A DNA stretch of 64,000 bases, taken from assembly GCA_934454635.1 (NCBI GenBank), contig CAKSFR010000001.1:1-64000 (forward strand), in the 5' to 3' direction. This stretch comes from an uncultured Ruminiclostridium sp. (GTDB lineage: Bacteria > Bacillota > Clostridia > Oscillospirales > Ruminococcaceae). Both the position numbers and the translations under genes were made by a program. Below are positions 45,462-55,093 of this stretch, piece after piece; the stretch's first letter is position 1; each line of letters opens with the position of its first letter. Under the pieces are notes generated by a model. The model had not been told where the DNA came from. It worked only from the letters and a program-made list of their open reading frames with translations, and made no database searches.

Positions 45462-46718
45462 ATGTATCAGGATTTAATCGATTCAATCGGCTTCCTTGCA
45501 AAGTATGACCCGGAGGTTTCCGAGGCAATGGCAGGAGAGCTGAAACGGCAGCAGCGCAATCTTGAACTGATTGCAAGCGAAAACATTGTATCTCCCGCAG
45601 TTATGGCGGCAATGGGCAGCGTTCTTACCAATAAGTACGCCGAGGGTTATCCGGGTAAGCGTTATTACGGGGGATGCGAGTGCGTTGACGTTGTGGAGAA
45701 TATTGCAATTGAACGCGCTAAGAAACTGTTTGGCTGCAATTTTGTAAATGTTCAGCCCCATTCCGGCGCGCAGGCTAACACCGCTGTTTATTTTGCACTT
45801 CTCAGCCCCGGCGACACCGTTCTTGGCATGAGTCTGGCTCACGGAGGACACCTCACACATGGTTCTCCCGTAAATATTTCGGGTAAGTATTTCAATTTCA
45901 TTCCTTACGGTCTGAGTGATGAAACGGGAATGATTGACTATGACGAGGTTAAGAAGCTTGCTGAGGAAAACAAGCCGAAAATGATTGTTGCAGGCGCAAG
46001 CGCATATCCTAGAAAGATCGATTTTGAAAAGCTTTCCGAAATCGCAAAGAGCGTTGGCGCATATTTGATGGTAGATATGGCGCATATTGCAGGTCTTGTT
46101 GCGGCTGGAGAACATCTTTCTCCTGTTCCTTATGCGGATATTGTTACGACAACTACGCATAAAACTCTTCGCGGACCCCGCGGCGGTATGATTATGACCA
46201 ACGATGAGGAGCTTGCAAAGAAAATAAACAAGGCGGTATTCCCCGGAACGCAGGGCGGTCCGCTTATGCACGTTATCGCAGGAAAGGCTGTTTGCTTTGC
46301 GGAAGCGCTTAAACCCGAATTTAAGGCATACGGCAAGCAGATCGTAAAAAATGCGGCTGTTCTGGCCGATTCTCTGCTTGAAAAGGGCTTCAATCTCGTT
46401 TCCGGCGGCACAGATAATCACCTTATGCTGGTTGATTTACAGCCGTTTAATATTACAGGAAAAGAGCTTGAGAAAAAGCTTGATGAAGTTTATATTACAG
46501 TAAATAAGAATGCTATTCCCAATGACCCCCAGAGCCCGTTTATCACAAGCGGAGTTCGTATCGGTACGCCTGCTGTTACAACCAGAGGTCTTGTTGAGGA
46601 CGACATGAAGGTAATTGCTGACTGCATTTATCTTGCGGCAAAGGACTTTGACAATTCAAAAGACAAGATCAGGCAGGATGTTACGGAGATTTGCAAAAAA
46701 TATCCTTTATACGAGTAA
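45462..46718 (+). CDS. glyA: Serine hydroxymethyltransferase
   Basis: 418 residues. PLP-enzyme hallmarks: [50 protein letters not shown], the aldimine lysine in [14 protein letters not shown] (K234), and [14 protein letters not shown]. It makes glycine and methylene-tetrahydrofolate from serine. The start ATG 45462 is chosen by homology; in-frame extension to 45240 runs through the previous gene's end and the promoter. No glycine or folate riboswitch is evident upstream. Confidence 0.97.
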   Translation: MYQDLIDSIGFLAKYDPEVSEAMAGELKRQQRNLELIASENIVSPAVMAAMGSVLTNKYAEGYPGKRYYGGCECVDVVENIAIERAKKLFGCNFVNVQPHSGAQANTAVYFALLSPGDTVLGMSLAHGGHLTHGSPVNISGKYFNFIPYGLSDETGMIDYDEVKKLAEENKPKMIVAGASAYPRKIDFEKLSEIAKSVGAYLMVDMAHIAGLVAAGEHLSPVPYADIVTTTTHKTLRGPRGGMIMTNDEELAKKINKAVFPGTQGGPLMHVIAGKAVCFAEALKPEFKAYGKQIVKNAAVLADSLLEKGFNLVSGGTDNHLMLVDLQPFNITGKELEKKLDEVYITVNKNAIPNDPQSPFITSGVRIGTPAVTTRGLVEDDMKVIADCIYLAAKDFDNSKDKIRQDVTEICKKYPLYE

Positions 46719-46745
46719 ATTATCAATTTAAAAGGAGTACATGGA

Positions 46746-47906
46746 ATGACAAAAGCAAGTGAGGCCGTCATAAACGCACAGGACGCAGTAGCACCTCTTG
46801 GTGTAATTGCTATGGACGGTGCAAAGGAACTTGGCGAAAAGATTAACAATTACCTCGTTGAATGGTCGCAGAACAGCGGCATAAATGTTGATTCTTACCT
46901 GATTGAAACCGAATGTCCGCGTTTTTCTTCCGGCGACGGTAAGGGACTTATCAAAAAATCAATTCGCGGCGATGATATTTATATTATTGTCGATGTCGGG
47001 AATTATAGCTGCTCATACAAGATGTTCGGTAAAGAAAACGCAATGTCGCCCGATGACCATTTTCAGGATTTAAAACGTATTATTCAGGCTATGAGCGGCA
47101 AGGCACACCGCATAAATGTTATTATGCCTATCCTTTACGGCGGACGTCAGCACAGAAGAAATTACCGTGAGTCGCTTGACTGCGCAGTCGCTCTTCAGGA
47201 GCTTCAAGCCATGTCGGTAGAGAATGTTATCTGCTTCGACGCGCATGACGCGAGAGTGTGCAATGCAATTCCGCTCATGGGATTTGACAATGTTATGCCT
47301 TCTTATCAGGTTCTTAAGACGATGTTCAAGAATGTTAAGGACTTGAATATTACCCCCAAGACGTTTATGGTAGTCAGCCCCGATGAAGGCGCGATGCACC
47401 GCAATATGTACTATGCTTCCGTGCTTGGCGTTGATCTTGGTATGTTCTATAAGCGCCGCGATTACTCCAGAATCGTAAACGGAAGAAATCCTATCGTTGC
47501 ACATGAATACCTCGGAAATTCCGTCGAGGGAATGGACGTTTTTATCTCTGACGATATAATTTCTTCGGGTGATTCAATGCTTGATATCGCCTATGAGCTT
47601 AAAAAGCGTAAAGCAAAGCGAATCATTGCATATGCAACTTACCCGATTTTCACAAACGGTCTTGCAAAGTTTGATGAAGCGTATGAAAACGGAATTATCG
47701 ACTATGTTCTCGGTACAAATCTTACATACAGAACTCCTGAGCTTTTGAAGCGCGAGTGGTTCTATGAGGTTGATATTTCCAAGTACATCGCTTATCTGAT
47801 AGTTGCTCTTAATCACGATATTTCAACAAGCATGGTAATTGACCCGCACAGCAAGATTGACGCACTGCTTGCAAAGTATAATGTAAAGGGCGCACTGAAA
47901 AACTGA
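46746..47906 (+). CDS. prs: Ribose-phosphate pyrophosphokinase, divergent long type
   Basis: 386 residues, longer than the usual 310-320. The order of family landmarks is intact but altered: MPILYGGRQHRRNYRESLDC (flexible loop/ATP site), VVSPDEGAMHR, KRRDYSRIVNGRNPI and the PRPP loop DDIISSGDS (269-277) where the standard enzyme has DDMIDTGGT. It would make PRPP from ribose-5-phosphate and ATP for nucleotide, His and Trp synthesis. A preceding ATG (46741) hits a stop after two codons, so ATG 46746 is used after AAAAGGAG. Confidence 0.88.
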   Translation: MTKASEAVINAQDAVAPLGVIAMDGAKELGEKINNYLVEWSQNSGINVDSYLIETECPRFSSGDGKGLIKKSIRGDDIYIIVDVGNYSCSYKMFGKENAMSPDDHFQDLKRIIQAMSGKAHRINVIMPILYGGRQHRRNYRESLDCAVALQELQAMSVENVICFDAHDARVCNAIPLMGFDNVMPSYQVLKTMFKNVKDLNITPKTFMVVSPDEGAMHRNMYYASVLGVDLGMFYKRRDYSRIVNGRNPIVAHEYLGNSVEGMDVFISDDIISSGDSMLDIAYELKKRKAKRIIAYATYPIFTNGLAKFDEAYENGIIDYVLGTNLTYRTPELLKREWFYEVDISKYIAYLIVALNHDISTSMVIDPHSKIDALLAKYNVKGALKN

Positions 47907-47932
47907 TGTTCATATTTTGCTAAATATGAACA
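47907..47932. repeat. Perfect palindrome TGTTCATATTT-N4-AAATATGAACA
   Basis: Both 11-bp arms are exact, immediately after the prs stop codon. It is the best example of the recurrent motif family. There is no T-run, and a real terminator follows at 47949. Confidence 0.55.
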
Positions 47933-47948
47933 ACTGTTGCGAACAAAA

Positions 47949-47986
47949 TAAAAACCGCACTGCTTGATAACAAGTGTGCGGTTTTG
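47949..47986 (+). terminator. Rho-independent terminator after prs
   Basis: AAAACCGCAC pairs with GTGCGGTTTT around a 13-base loop, ending in a T-run, with GCTG following. Confidence 0.8.
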
Positions 47987-48009
47987 CTGTATATGAAAGG
48001 AATGATATT

Positions 48010-49257
48010 ATGCCGCTAGCGGACGGGATTCGACCAACCGCTCTTGATGATGTTGTCGGTCAGAAGCATATTCTCGGACAGGGGAAGCCGCTTCGTAAAA
48101 TAATTGAGGGCGGAAAAATCCCGAATATGATTTTCTACGGACCGTCGGGTGTAGGAAAAACTACGGTTGCGAATATTATTGCAAGCAGAACAGAAATGAA
48201 TCTGTATAAGCTGAACGGAACAAACTGTTCAACGGCGGATATCAAAGATGTAATTTCCGAAAGGGGAAATTTCGGCTTTGGCAGTGGGATTCTGCTTTAT
48301 CTTGATGAGATACAGTACCTAAATAAGCGTCAGCAGCAAAGCCTGCTTGAATATATTGAGAACGGCGATATAACTTTGATTGCTTCAACGACCGAAAATC
48401 CGTATTTTTACATATACAATGCAATTTTATCGCGTTCTACCGTGTTCGAGTTCAAGCCGGTTTCAAAAAATGATATAATTCCTGCAATAGAGCGTGCGTT
48501 CAGGCTTGGCGAGGAAAGTACAAATCTGCATTATGAGATTGAGAATGGGGTAATTGAGCATATTGCGCTCGGGTGCGGCGGAGACGTCAGAAAGGCAATA
48601 AATACCGTTGAATTATGTATGCTTTCAGCCGACAACGGTGCGGTAAGCTTTGAGCTTGCTCGTGAGCTGACGCAAAAAAGCTCAATGAAATATGATCGTG
48701 GCGGTGACCAGCATTATGACATTCTGTCGGCGTTTCAGAAGTCGATACGAGGTTCGGACGAAAATGCAGCCTTGCATTATCTTGCGCGTCTTATTGTAGC
48801 AGGCGATTTACCGTCGATATGCAGGCGGCTTCTTGTTATTGCCTCGGAAGATGTTGGACTGGCATTTCCGAACGCCGTTCCGATAGTTAAAGCTTGTGTT
48901 GACAGTGCTTTGCAGCTCGGATTTCCGGAAGCACGAATACCTTTGGCTGAAGCTGTTATTCTTCTTGCTACCTCGCCAAAGTCAAACAGCGCCTATCTTG
49001 CTGTAAACAAAGCGATTGAGGACGTTGAAAGGGGAAAAACGGGTGATTTTCCACGGCATCTTCAGAATGTTCACTACGATGGTGAGGGCGCTGCGGTAAA
49101 GGGTCAGCACTATCTTTATCCTCATGATTATCCCAACCATTATGTCAAGCAGCAGTATTTACCCGATGAAATCAAGGACAGGGTTTATTATGAGTTCGGC
49201 GATAATAAGCTGGAACAGGCTGCCGCTGAATACCGCAGACGCATTAAAAATTCATAG
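48010..49257 (+). CDS. rarA: Replication-associated recombination protein RarA (MgsA)
   Basis: 415 residues, AAA+ clamp-loader-like ATPase. Walker A is GPSGVGKTT (44-52), Walker B is LYLDEIQYLNK, and the C-terminal part carries the tetramerisation domain with FPNAVPIV and HYLYPHDYPNHYVKQQYLPDE. RarA acts on stalled replication forks and single-strand DNA-binding protein. The start at 48010 follows GAAAGGA and MPLADGIRP is the usual opening; an upstream in-frame Met at 47974 is in the terminator. It converges on the S1-domain gene with a 6-bp 3' overlap. Confidence 0.95.
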   Translation: MPLADGIRPTALDDVVGQKHILGQGKPLRKIIEGGKIPNMIFYGPSGVGKTTVANIIASRTEMNLYKLNGTNCSTADIKDVISERGNFGFGSGILLYLDEIQYLNKRQQQSLLEYIENGDITLIASTTENPYFYIYNAILSRSTVFEFKPVSKNDIIPAIERAFRLGEESTNLHYEIENGVIEHIALGCGGDVRKAINTVELCMLSADNGAVSFELARELTQKSSMKYDRGGDQHYDILSAFQKSIRGSDENAALHYLARLIVAGDLPSICRRLLVIASEDVGLAFPNAVPIVKACVDSALQLGFPEARIPLAEAVILLATSPKSNSAYLAVNKAIEDVERGKTGDFPRHLQNVHYDGEGAAVKGQHYLYPHDYPNHYVKQQYLPDEIKDRVYYEFGDNKLEQAAAEYRRRIKNS

Positions 49258-50172
49258 TTGCTGCGAAAAATCGGTTCGTATCACTTTTTCACTTATCGGC
49301 GTTGAATAAACCCAACTGTCAATATGTTCCGAATCTTCAACATAGCAAAAGGGAAGCGGTTCCTGCGTATCTCTTGGGGGAAATCTGTCAACGATTATAA
49401 GCTTTATTTTCATTTTTTCGGGAATGATTGCTTTTACATACACGCTTACGATATTGCCGGCAGAAACCCCGTCTTTCAATTCAGCAAGTCCCGCAAGATT
49501 AGGCGAAAGCTCGACAAAAATTCCGTAGCTTTCAACTGAACGAACTATTCCGGTTACAGTTTCGCCGACTGAAAATTTTTCTGCGTTTTCAGCCCACGAA
49601 CCGAGCAGTTCCTTATGAGAAAGCGTTATTTTGCCGTTGTCAATGCTTTTTATAACGCCCTTGATATTCTGACCGACATAAAAGCGGTCTTTGGGATGCG
49701 CGATGCGTGAGATTGATATCATATCTATCGGAATAAGCGACGGGATACCACAGCCAATGTCAACAAACGCGCCGAATTGTTCCATATGCGTGATTTTTGC
49801 GGGAATAATGTCACCACAATGAAATTTGTTTATATATTTTTCAAAGCATTCTGTTTGAGCAGCACGGCGGGAAAGAACAATAGTGCCTCCGACGCTTATT
49901 GCCTTGAAGCAAATCGGTTTATTTACACGGGAAATCAACGCTATATCGCGTGTTGAGCCGTCTGATATTCCCGTTGCTCCTTCTTCGCGCGGAATAATTC
50001 CCCTTGCAAATCCGAAGTCAACGATCAGGTTGTGCATACTGTCACAAAGTGTGCACACCGCTTCTATAATTGCACTTTGCCGCATTGCTTCTTCAAGTCC
50101 GCCGGGCGAGCTTATATAATGCTGATTTGTTGAAGTATGTAATAATGCGCCTTCCGGCAGGTATTCAGTCAT
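49252..50172 (-). CDS. S1 RNA-binding domain protein (ribosomal S1-like)
   Basis: 306 residues with tandem S1 OB-folds: one at about 115-175 (GDIIPAKITHMEQFGAFVDIGCGIPSLIPIDMIS) and a second at about 200-260 (GETVTGIVRSVESYGIFVELSPNLAGLAEL), with a less clear one-domain N-terminus containing RGIIPREE. It resembles the Firmicutes S1 homologue group (B. subtilis YpfD-like or shorter) and is expected to bind mRNA or RNases. It is likely not the essential large S1. The start follows GAAAGGATT. No clear promoter of consensus type was found upstream. Confidence 0.8.
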   Translation of the reverse strand: MTEYLPEGALLHTSTNQHYISSPGGLEEAMRQSAIIEAVCTLCDSMHNLIVDFGFARGIIPREEGATGISDGSTRDIALISRVNKPICFKAISVGGTIVLSRRAAQTECFEKYINKFHCGDIIPAKITHMEQFGAFVDIGCGIPSLIPIDMISISRIAHPKDRFYVGQNIKGVIKSIDNGKITLSHKELLGSWAENAEKFSVGETVTGIVRSVESYGIFVELSPNLAGLAELKDGVSAGNIVSVYVKAIIPEKMKIKLIIVDRFPPRDTQEPLPFCYVEDSEHIDSWVYSTPISEKVIRTDFSQQL

Positions 50173-50283
50173 CTGTCTGTACCAATCCTTTCCTTTTTCG
50201 ATACTTTGTGTTCAGGCGAAAACTTTTCTTTAAATAGTATGAACGGACAGGGAAGGTTATGACTTTTGCAAATAAAATAACAA

Positions 50284-50317
50284 AAATCCCGATTGACATT
50301 TCTGCCAATCGGGATTT
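50284..50317 (-). terminator. Terminator of the serC-serA operon
   Basis: A perfect 12-bp stem (AAATCCCGATTG with CAATCGGGATTT) with T-runs on both strands lies 22 bp beyond the serA stop. It could also act on the plus strand. Confidence 0.88.
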
Positions 50318-50338
50318 ATTTTTAGATTTTGTTCACAT

Positions 50339-51502
50339 TTACTTGATGACGCGAACGCTTATTACGGCATCGATAGCGTTCATTTTATCAGCAACGCCAT
50401 CGGAATTGCCCTTGATGTCGAGAACCGTATAAGCCATATCTTTTTTGGATTTGCTTACCATATTTTCAATATTTACGCCTGCGTCAGCCGCAATAGCGGT
50501 GACCTTTGAAATAAGACCTTCAACATTCTTGTGAATAATGCAAATCTTTGCGTCGCCTGTTTTTGCAACCTGAACATTAGGAAGATTTACGCTGTTGATG
50601 ATATCTCCGTTTTCAAGATAAGCCTTGATTTCGTTTACAGCCATAACAGCGCAGTTATCTTCGCTCTCGGGAGTGGAAGCGCCGAGATGAGGAATTGCAA
50701 CTACACCGTCAACGCCGATAATATCGTCCGTCGCAAAGTCGGTAACATAAGCTGCCATGCCGCCGTTTGCAAGTGCATCAATAATAGCCTTGCTGTCAAC
50801 GAGATCAGCTCTTGCAAAGTTAAGTATGCGAACGCTCTTTTTCATCATTGCGATGGTTTCTGCGTTTATCATGCCCTTTGTTTCGGGTGTTGCAGGAGCG
50901 TGAAGAGTGATGTAGTCGCAGTTTTCAAAGATTTCCTTGTTGCTCTTTACATAGTGAATACCCGCAGAAAGACGGAGCGCACCGTCAACAGAGAGGAACG
51001 GGTCTGCGCCGTAAACTTCCATACCAAGAGCTGCTGCTGCGTTTGCTACAAGCGCGCCGATAGCGCCGAGACCGATAACGCCGAGCTTCTTCCCCTTGAT
51101 TTCAGGACCTGCGAACTGACTCTTGCCCTTTTCAACAAGCTTGCCTACTTCGTCGCCCTTGCCCTTTAAGGTCTTTATCCATTCGGTTGCAGGAACGATT
51201 TTTCTGCTTGAGAGGAATAATCCCGCCAGAACAAGTTCCTTAACTGCATTTGCATTTGCGCCGGGGGTATTGAAAACAACGATACCTTTTTCCGAGCATT
51301 TGTCGATCGGAATATTGTTTACGCCTGCGCCTGCTCTTGCGATTGCGAGCAGATTGTCGCCGAGTTCCATTTCGTGCATTGACGCAGATCTTACAAGAAT
51401 TGCGTCGGGGTTAGCCATATCTTCGCTGAAAGCGTATGCAGCCTTGTCAAAAAGGTCTGTTCCGCAGGCAGCGATCTTATTGAGTGTCAATACGTTGTAC
51501 AT
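50339..51502 (-). CDS. serA: D-3-phosphoglycerate dehydrogenase, short type with ACT domain
   Basis: 387 residues. NAD-binding signature GKKLGVIGLGAIGALVANAAAALGMEVYGADPF; catalytic Arg in FARADLVD, catalytic Glu/His region HLGASTPESEDNCAVMA. The C-terminal ~80 residues are an ACT domain (KICIIHKNVEGLISKVTAI) that usually allows feedback by serine. It makes phosphohydroxypyruvate, the first step of serine synthesis. It follows serC by 28 bp in one operon. Confidence 0.96.
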   Translation of the reverse strand: MYNVLTLNKIAACGTDLFDKAAYAFSEDMANPDAILVRSASMHEMELGDNLLAIARAGAGVNNIPIDKCSEKGIVVFNTPGANANAVKELVLAGLFLSSRKIVPATEWIKTLKGKGDEVGKLVEKGKSQFAGPEIKGKKLGVIGLGAIGALVANAAAALGMEVYGADPFLSVDGALRLSAGIHYVKSNKEIFENCDYITLHAPATPETKGMINAETIAMMKKSVRILNFARADLVDSKAIIDALANGGMAAYVTDFATDDIIGVDGVVAIPHLGASTPESEDNCAVMAVNEIKAYLENGDIINSVNLPNVQVAKTGDAKICIIHKNVEGLISKVTAIAADAGVNIENMVSKSKKDMAYTVLDIKGNSDGVADKMNAIDAVISVRVIK

Positions 51503-51530
51503 TGCCGTTTACTCCTTTTTGTGTAGATAA

Positions 51531-52610
51531 TCAGCCGTTTTCAGCTTCAAATTTCTTCATAAATTCAACCAGTTTTTCAACGCCCTCAATAGGCATAGCG
51601 TTGTAGATGGAAGCTCTCATGCCGCCTACTGTGCGGTGACCCTTAAGGTTTTCAAAGCCTGCTGCCTTGGATTCCTTGATGAACTTTGCGTCGAGTTCTT
51701 CATTGCCTGTAACAAAGGGAACGTTCATGAGAGAACGGTCTTCGGGTCTTACAGTACCCTTGAACAGCTTGCTCTGGTCGAGGAAGTCATAGAGAATCTT
51801 AGCCTTCTTTTCGTTGTGAGCTTTCATAGCCTCTAAACCGCCCATCTTCTTAATCCACTTAAACACTTTTCCGCAAATATAAATACCGTAGCAGGGAGGG
51901 GTGTTGTAAAGGGATTCTGCGTCAGCCTGAGTTTTCCACTTGAGCAAGGTGGGAGTTCCGGGGAGAACGTCGTCTGTTATGAGGTCTTCGCGGATAATTG
52001 CGATAACAACGCCGGCAGGACCGATATTCTTCTGAACGCCGCCGTAGATTACGCCGTATTTTGTAACGTCAACAGGCTCTGAAAGGAAGCATGAAGAAAC
52101 GTCGGCAACAAGCGTCTTTCCCTTTGTGTTGGGGAGCGTCTTGAACTTAGTGCCGTAGATTGTGTTATTTTCGCAAATGTAAACATAGTCTGCGTCCTCG
52201 GGGATATCGAGATCGGAGCAGTCGGGGATATAAGAGAAGGTCTTGTCTGCGGAAGAAGCTACCGCAACAGCCTCGCCGTAAATCTGAGCTTCCTGATACG
52301 CTTTCTTAGCCCACTGACCTGTGATGATATAAGCCGCTTTCTTGTTCTTCATCATGTTCATAGGAACCTCTGCAAAGAACTGTGAAGCGCCGCCCTGAAG
52401 GAAAAGAACCTTATAGTTATCGGGAATGTTCATCAACTCTCTGATATCCTTTTCCGCTTCCTTGATGATAGCGTCATAAGCCTTTGAACGATGTGACATT
52501 TCCATTACGGACATACCGGTTCCTCTGTAATCGAGCATTTCATCTGCCGCTTCCTTGAGAACCTCCTCAGGTAAAACAGCGGGACCTGCGCTGAAGTTGT
52601 AAACTCTCAT
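51531..52610 (-). CDS. serC: Phosphoserine aminotransferase
   Basis: 359 residues, a typical length. It begins RVYNFSAGPAVLPEEVL, has LFLQGGASQFFAEVP, the PLP-anchoring aspartate in LVADVSS (D170) and the PLP lysine in GGVQKNIGPAGVV (K194). It transaminates phosphohydroxypyruvate to phosphoserine. Together with SerA and GlyA it feeds one-carbon metabolism. The start follows AGGAGG. Its promoter lies in the 137-bp gap before it. Confidence 0.97.
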   Translation of the reverse strand: MRVYNFSAGPAVLPEEVLKEAADEMLDYRGTGMSVMEMSHRSKAYDAIIKEAEKDIRELMNIPDNYKVLFLQGGASQFFAEVPMNMMKNKKAAYIITGQWAKKAYQEAQIYGEAVAVASSADKTFSYIPDCSDLDIPEDADYVYICENNTIYGTKFKTLPNTKGKTLVADVSSCFLSEPVDVTKYGVIYGGVQKNIGPAGVVIAIIREDLITDDVLPGTPTLLKWKTQADAESLYNTPPCYGIYICGKVFKWIKKMGGLEAMKAHNEKKAKILYDFLDQSKLFKGTVRPEDRSLMNVPFVTGNEELDAKFIKESKAAGFENLKGHRTVGGMRASIYNAMPIEGVEKLVEFMKKFEAENG

Positions 52611-52677
52611 GATAGACCTCCTAAAGATGTTATGTAAAATTTCTGTGTGCCGTAAAACAGAACAGTATACATTATTT

Positions 52678-52706
52678 ATTATAGAATATTAACGGACTAA
52701 AGTCAA
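52678..52706 (-). promoter_or_regulatory. Promoter of serCA
   Basis: On the minus strand TTGACT (52701-52706), 17 bp, TATAAT (52678-52683). No T-box or leader structure was recognised. Confidence 0.85.
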
Positions 52707-52747
52707 TAGGAAAATTAAAATTTTGTCAAATTTTACAAAGTGTAATT

Positions 52748-55012
52748 TCAGGAGACCTTAATTCTCTTTATTCTTTCTCTGGTTACGGTTTCTTCATTTT
52801 CCGCACGTCCGCATCTGGGGCAGCGGTCGCCGATTATTCCCGTATAGCAGCATACAGGGTCGCGATCAACGGGGTGATTTATCGAACCGTAGCCTATGCC
52901 TTCTTCTTTCATGCAGCGGATAACCTGTTCAAAAGCGTCAAGGTTGTTTACAGGGTCACCGTCAAGCTCAACATAACTGATATGCCCTGCGTTTGTGAGC
53001 GCGTGATAGGGCGCTTCAAGGTGGATTTTCTGATATGCCGAGATATGGTAATAAACCGGAACGTGGAAAGAGTTGGTATAATAATCACGATCGGTAACGC
53101 CCTTTATTTCGCCGAAAAGCTTCTTGTCAAGGCGAACAAAGCGTCCGGAAAGTCCCTCTGCGGGAGTTGCGAGAAGAGAGAAGTTAAGACCGGTTTTTTC
53201 GGTTTCCTCGTCAAGTCTTGCTCTCATTCTTCCGATTATTTTAAGTCCAAGCTCCTGCGCCTGTTCGCTTTCACCGTGATGTACGCCGATAAGCGCTTTA
53301 AGGCACTCCGCAAGACCGATAAATCCCATAGAAAGCGTGCCGTGCTTTAAAATTTCACCAACGCAGTCATCGGGGCCAAGCTTGTCGGAGTCGATCCAGA
53401 TGCCCTGACCCATGAGGAACGGGTAGTTCTTGACCTTTTTCTGCGCCTGAATTTTATAGCGGTACATAAGTTGGTCAATCACGAGATTCATTGTATCCTC
53501 AAGCATTTCAAAGAACTTGACGATATCGCCGCCCGCCTTGATTCCCAAACGGGGCAGATTTATGGAAGTGAAGCTGAGATTTCCTCGACCTGTTACAATT
53601 TCCCTTGACTTATCATATGCATTGCCGATAACGCGTGTGCGGCAGCCCATATATGCGATTTCGGTGTTATAATCGCCTTCTTTATAATAGGGGAGATTGA
53701 ACGGTGCGTCTATGAATGAGAAATTCGGGAAAAGACGCTTTGCCGAAACACGGCAAGCAAGACGGAAAAGGTGATAGTTAGGCTCGCCGGGATTGTAATT
53801 TATGCCGTCCTTGACCTTGAAAATATGGATAGGGAAAATTGGCGTTTCGCCGTTTCCGAGCCCCTTTTCCGTTGCGAGCAGAACGTTTTCAATAACCATC
53901 TGCCCTTCGGGAGAAGTATCCGTTCCGTAGTTTATTGATGAGAACGGAATCTGTGCGCCTGCACGGCTGTTCATAGTATTCAGATTATGAACAAGCGCTT
54001 CCATTGCCTGATATGTTGCGCGGTTTGTTTCCTTTTTGGTTAATTTTAGCGTGAATTTCTGTACTGCATTCGCAATTTCTTCGCTTCCGGTAATACGCAC
54101 AAGCTCTTTGTGTTCAAGTTCAGCAAATCCGTTGTCATTGGCAAGCACGGGAACAAGGCCTGTTTCTTCCTTAATCTTCTTCATATATGCTTTTACTTCT
54201 TCTTCGACAGCGAGGTCGTTATCGTTAGAGGTTTCAAGCATTACTGCGCGAACAATGTTTTTTTCATAGAGCTGTTCATACGACTTTCTTACGCCGTCCG
54301 CCATTGCATAATCGAAGTTCGGGATCGACTGACCGCCGTGCTGATCGTTCTGGTTGGATTGGATAGCGATGCAGGCGAGGGCAGAGTAGCTGGCGATATT
54401 GTTCGGCTCGCGAAGATAGCCGTGACCTGTTGAAAAACCATTTTTAAACAGTTTTTTTATGTCTATCTGACAGCAGGTTGTGGTAAGAGTAAGAAAATCA
54501 AGGTCGTGGATATGAATATCGCCGTCGATATGAGCTTTTGAATGAACAGGGTCAAGAACATACATTTCATTGAACTGCTTCGCGCCCTCGGAGCCGTATT
54601 TGAGCATTGTTCCCATTGCGGTATCGCCGTCGATATTGGCGTTTTCTCGCTTTATATCGCAGTCTCTTGCCGATTTAAATGTAAGATCCTCATATGTTTT
54701 CATCAGAGTTGTGTTCATTTCGCGGATTCTTGTACGATTCGCTCTGTAAAGAATGAACGCCTTGGCGGTCTTTGCGTGACCGTTTTCAACAAGCACCTTT
54801 TCAACAGTATCCTGCACGTCCTCAACGCTCGGAATTTTTCCGGTTTTTGTTGCCTTTTCGTCAAGAACACGGCAGACTTCTTCTGCAAGGGCAAGAGCGG
54901 AGTTAAAGTCCTTGCCTCCTACTGCGGAAGCAGCTTTATATATCGCGTCTGCGATTTTCTGAACATTAAACGGAACCTGCCGTCCGTCGCGCTTCTGAAT
55001 TTTTGTGATCAT
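52748..55012 (-). CDS. nrdD: Anaerobic ribonucleoside-triphosphate reductase lacking the glycyl-radical C-terminus
   Basis: 754 residues. An ATP-cone (about 1-90; KIQKRDGRQVPFN) is followed by the ten-stranded barrel: HIDGDIHIHDLDFLT, TTTCCQIDIKKLF, SIPNFDYAMADGVRKSYE, PIFPIHIFKVKDGIN and YMGCRTRV are intact. The terminal zinc ribbon remains (C721, C722, C731, C734), but the protein ends ERIKRIKVS-stop. Family members continue there with RRITGYLVG-type residues carrying the glycyl radical Gly, then about 25 more. So the radical site is missing, and the partner activase NrdG is not adjacent. Without the radical it should be inactive alone. Promoter with palindromes at 55050-55122. Confidence 0.93.
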   Translation of the reverse strand: MITKIQKRDGRQVPFNVQKIADAIYKAASAVGGKDFNSALALAEEVCRVLDEKATKTGKIPSVEDVQDTVEKVLVENGHAKTAKAFILYRANRTRIREMNTTLMKTYEDLTFKSARDCDIKRENANIDGDTAMGTMLKYGSEGAKQFNEMYVLDPVHSKAHIDGDIHIHDLDFLTLTTTCCQIDIKKLFKNGFSTGHGYLREPNNIASYSALACIAIQSNQNDQHGGQSIPNFDYAMADGVRKSYEQLYEKNIVRAVMLETSNDNDLAVEEEVKAYMKKIKEETGLVPVLANDNGFAELEHKELVRITGSEEIANAVQKFTLKLTKKETNRATYQAMEALVHNLNTMNSRAGAQIPFSSINYGTDTSPEGQMVIENVLLATEKGLGNGETPIFPIHIFKVKDGINYNPGEPNYHLFRLACRVSAKRLFPNFSFIDAPFNLPYYKEGDYNTEIAYMGCRTRVIGNAYDKSREIVTGRGNLSFTSINLPRLGIKAGGDIVKFFEMLEDTMNLVIDQLMYRYKIQAQKKVKNYPFLMGQGIWIDSDKLGPDDCVGEILKHGTLSMGFIGLAECLKALIGVHHGESEQAQELGLKIIGRMRARLDEETEKTGLNFSLLATPAEGLSGRFVRLDKKLFGEIKGVTDRDYYTNSFHVPVYYHISAYQKIHLEAPYHALTNAGHISYVELDGDPVNNLDAFEQVIRCMKEEGIGYGSINHPVDRDPVCCYTGIIGDRCPRCGRAENEETVTRERIKRIKVS

Positions 55013-55049
55013 ACCGAACTCCTCTTTCTGGGTTTATTTTTGCAACATC

Positions 55050-55067
55050 ACCACAACATCTTGTGGT
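55050..55067 (-). promoter_or_regulatory. Palindromic NrdR-like box in the nrdD leader
   Basis: ACCACAACATCTTGTGGT is an 18-bp near-perfect palindrome about 40 bp upstream of the start codon. NrdR, the repressor of ribonucleotide reductase genes, uses ACA-N-TAT-type palindromes in pairs. A second AT-rich palindrome, TGCAA-N11-TTGCA, lies at 55084-55104 on the -10. The match to the NrdR consensus is partial. Confidence 0.5.
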
Positions 55068-55093
55068 AATGGTTATAAACGTGTGCAAGATAT

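Noticed and set aside
45483..46421. 312-residue minus-strand open frame opposite glyA
   Set aside because: It is antisense to an intact serine hydroxymethyltransferase and has no family match that I recognise.
47907..47932. LexA (SOS) box
   Set aside because: The half-site order is GTTC...GAAC, opposite to the GAAC...GTTC of Firmicutes LexA boxes.
52611..52747. T-box or other leader for serCA
   Set aside because: The gap is only 137 bp, mostly promoter, with no room for specifier and T-box stems.
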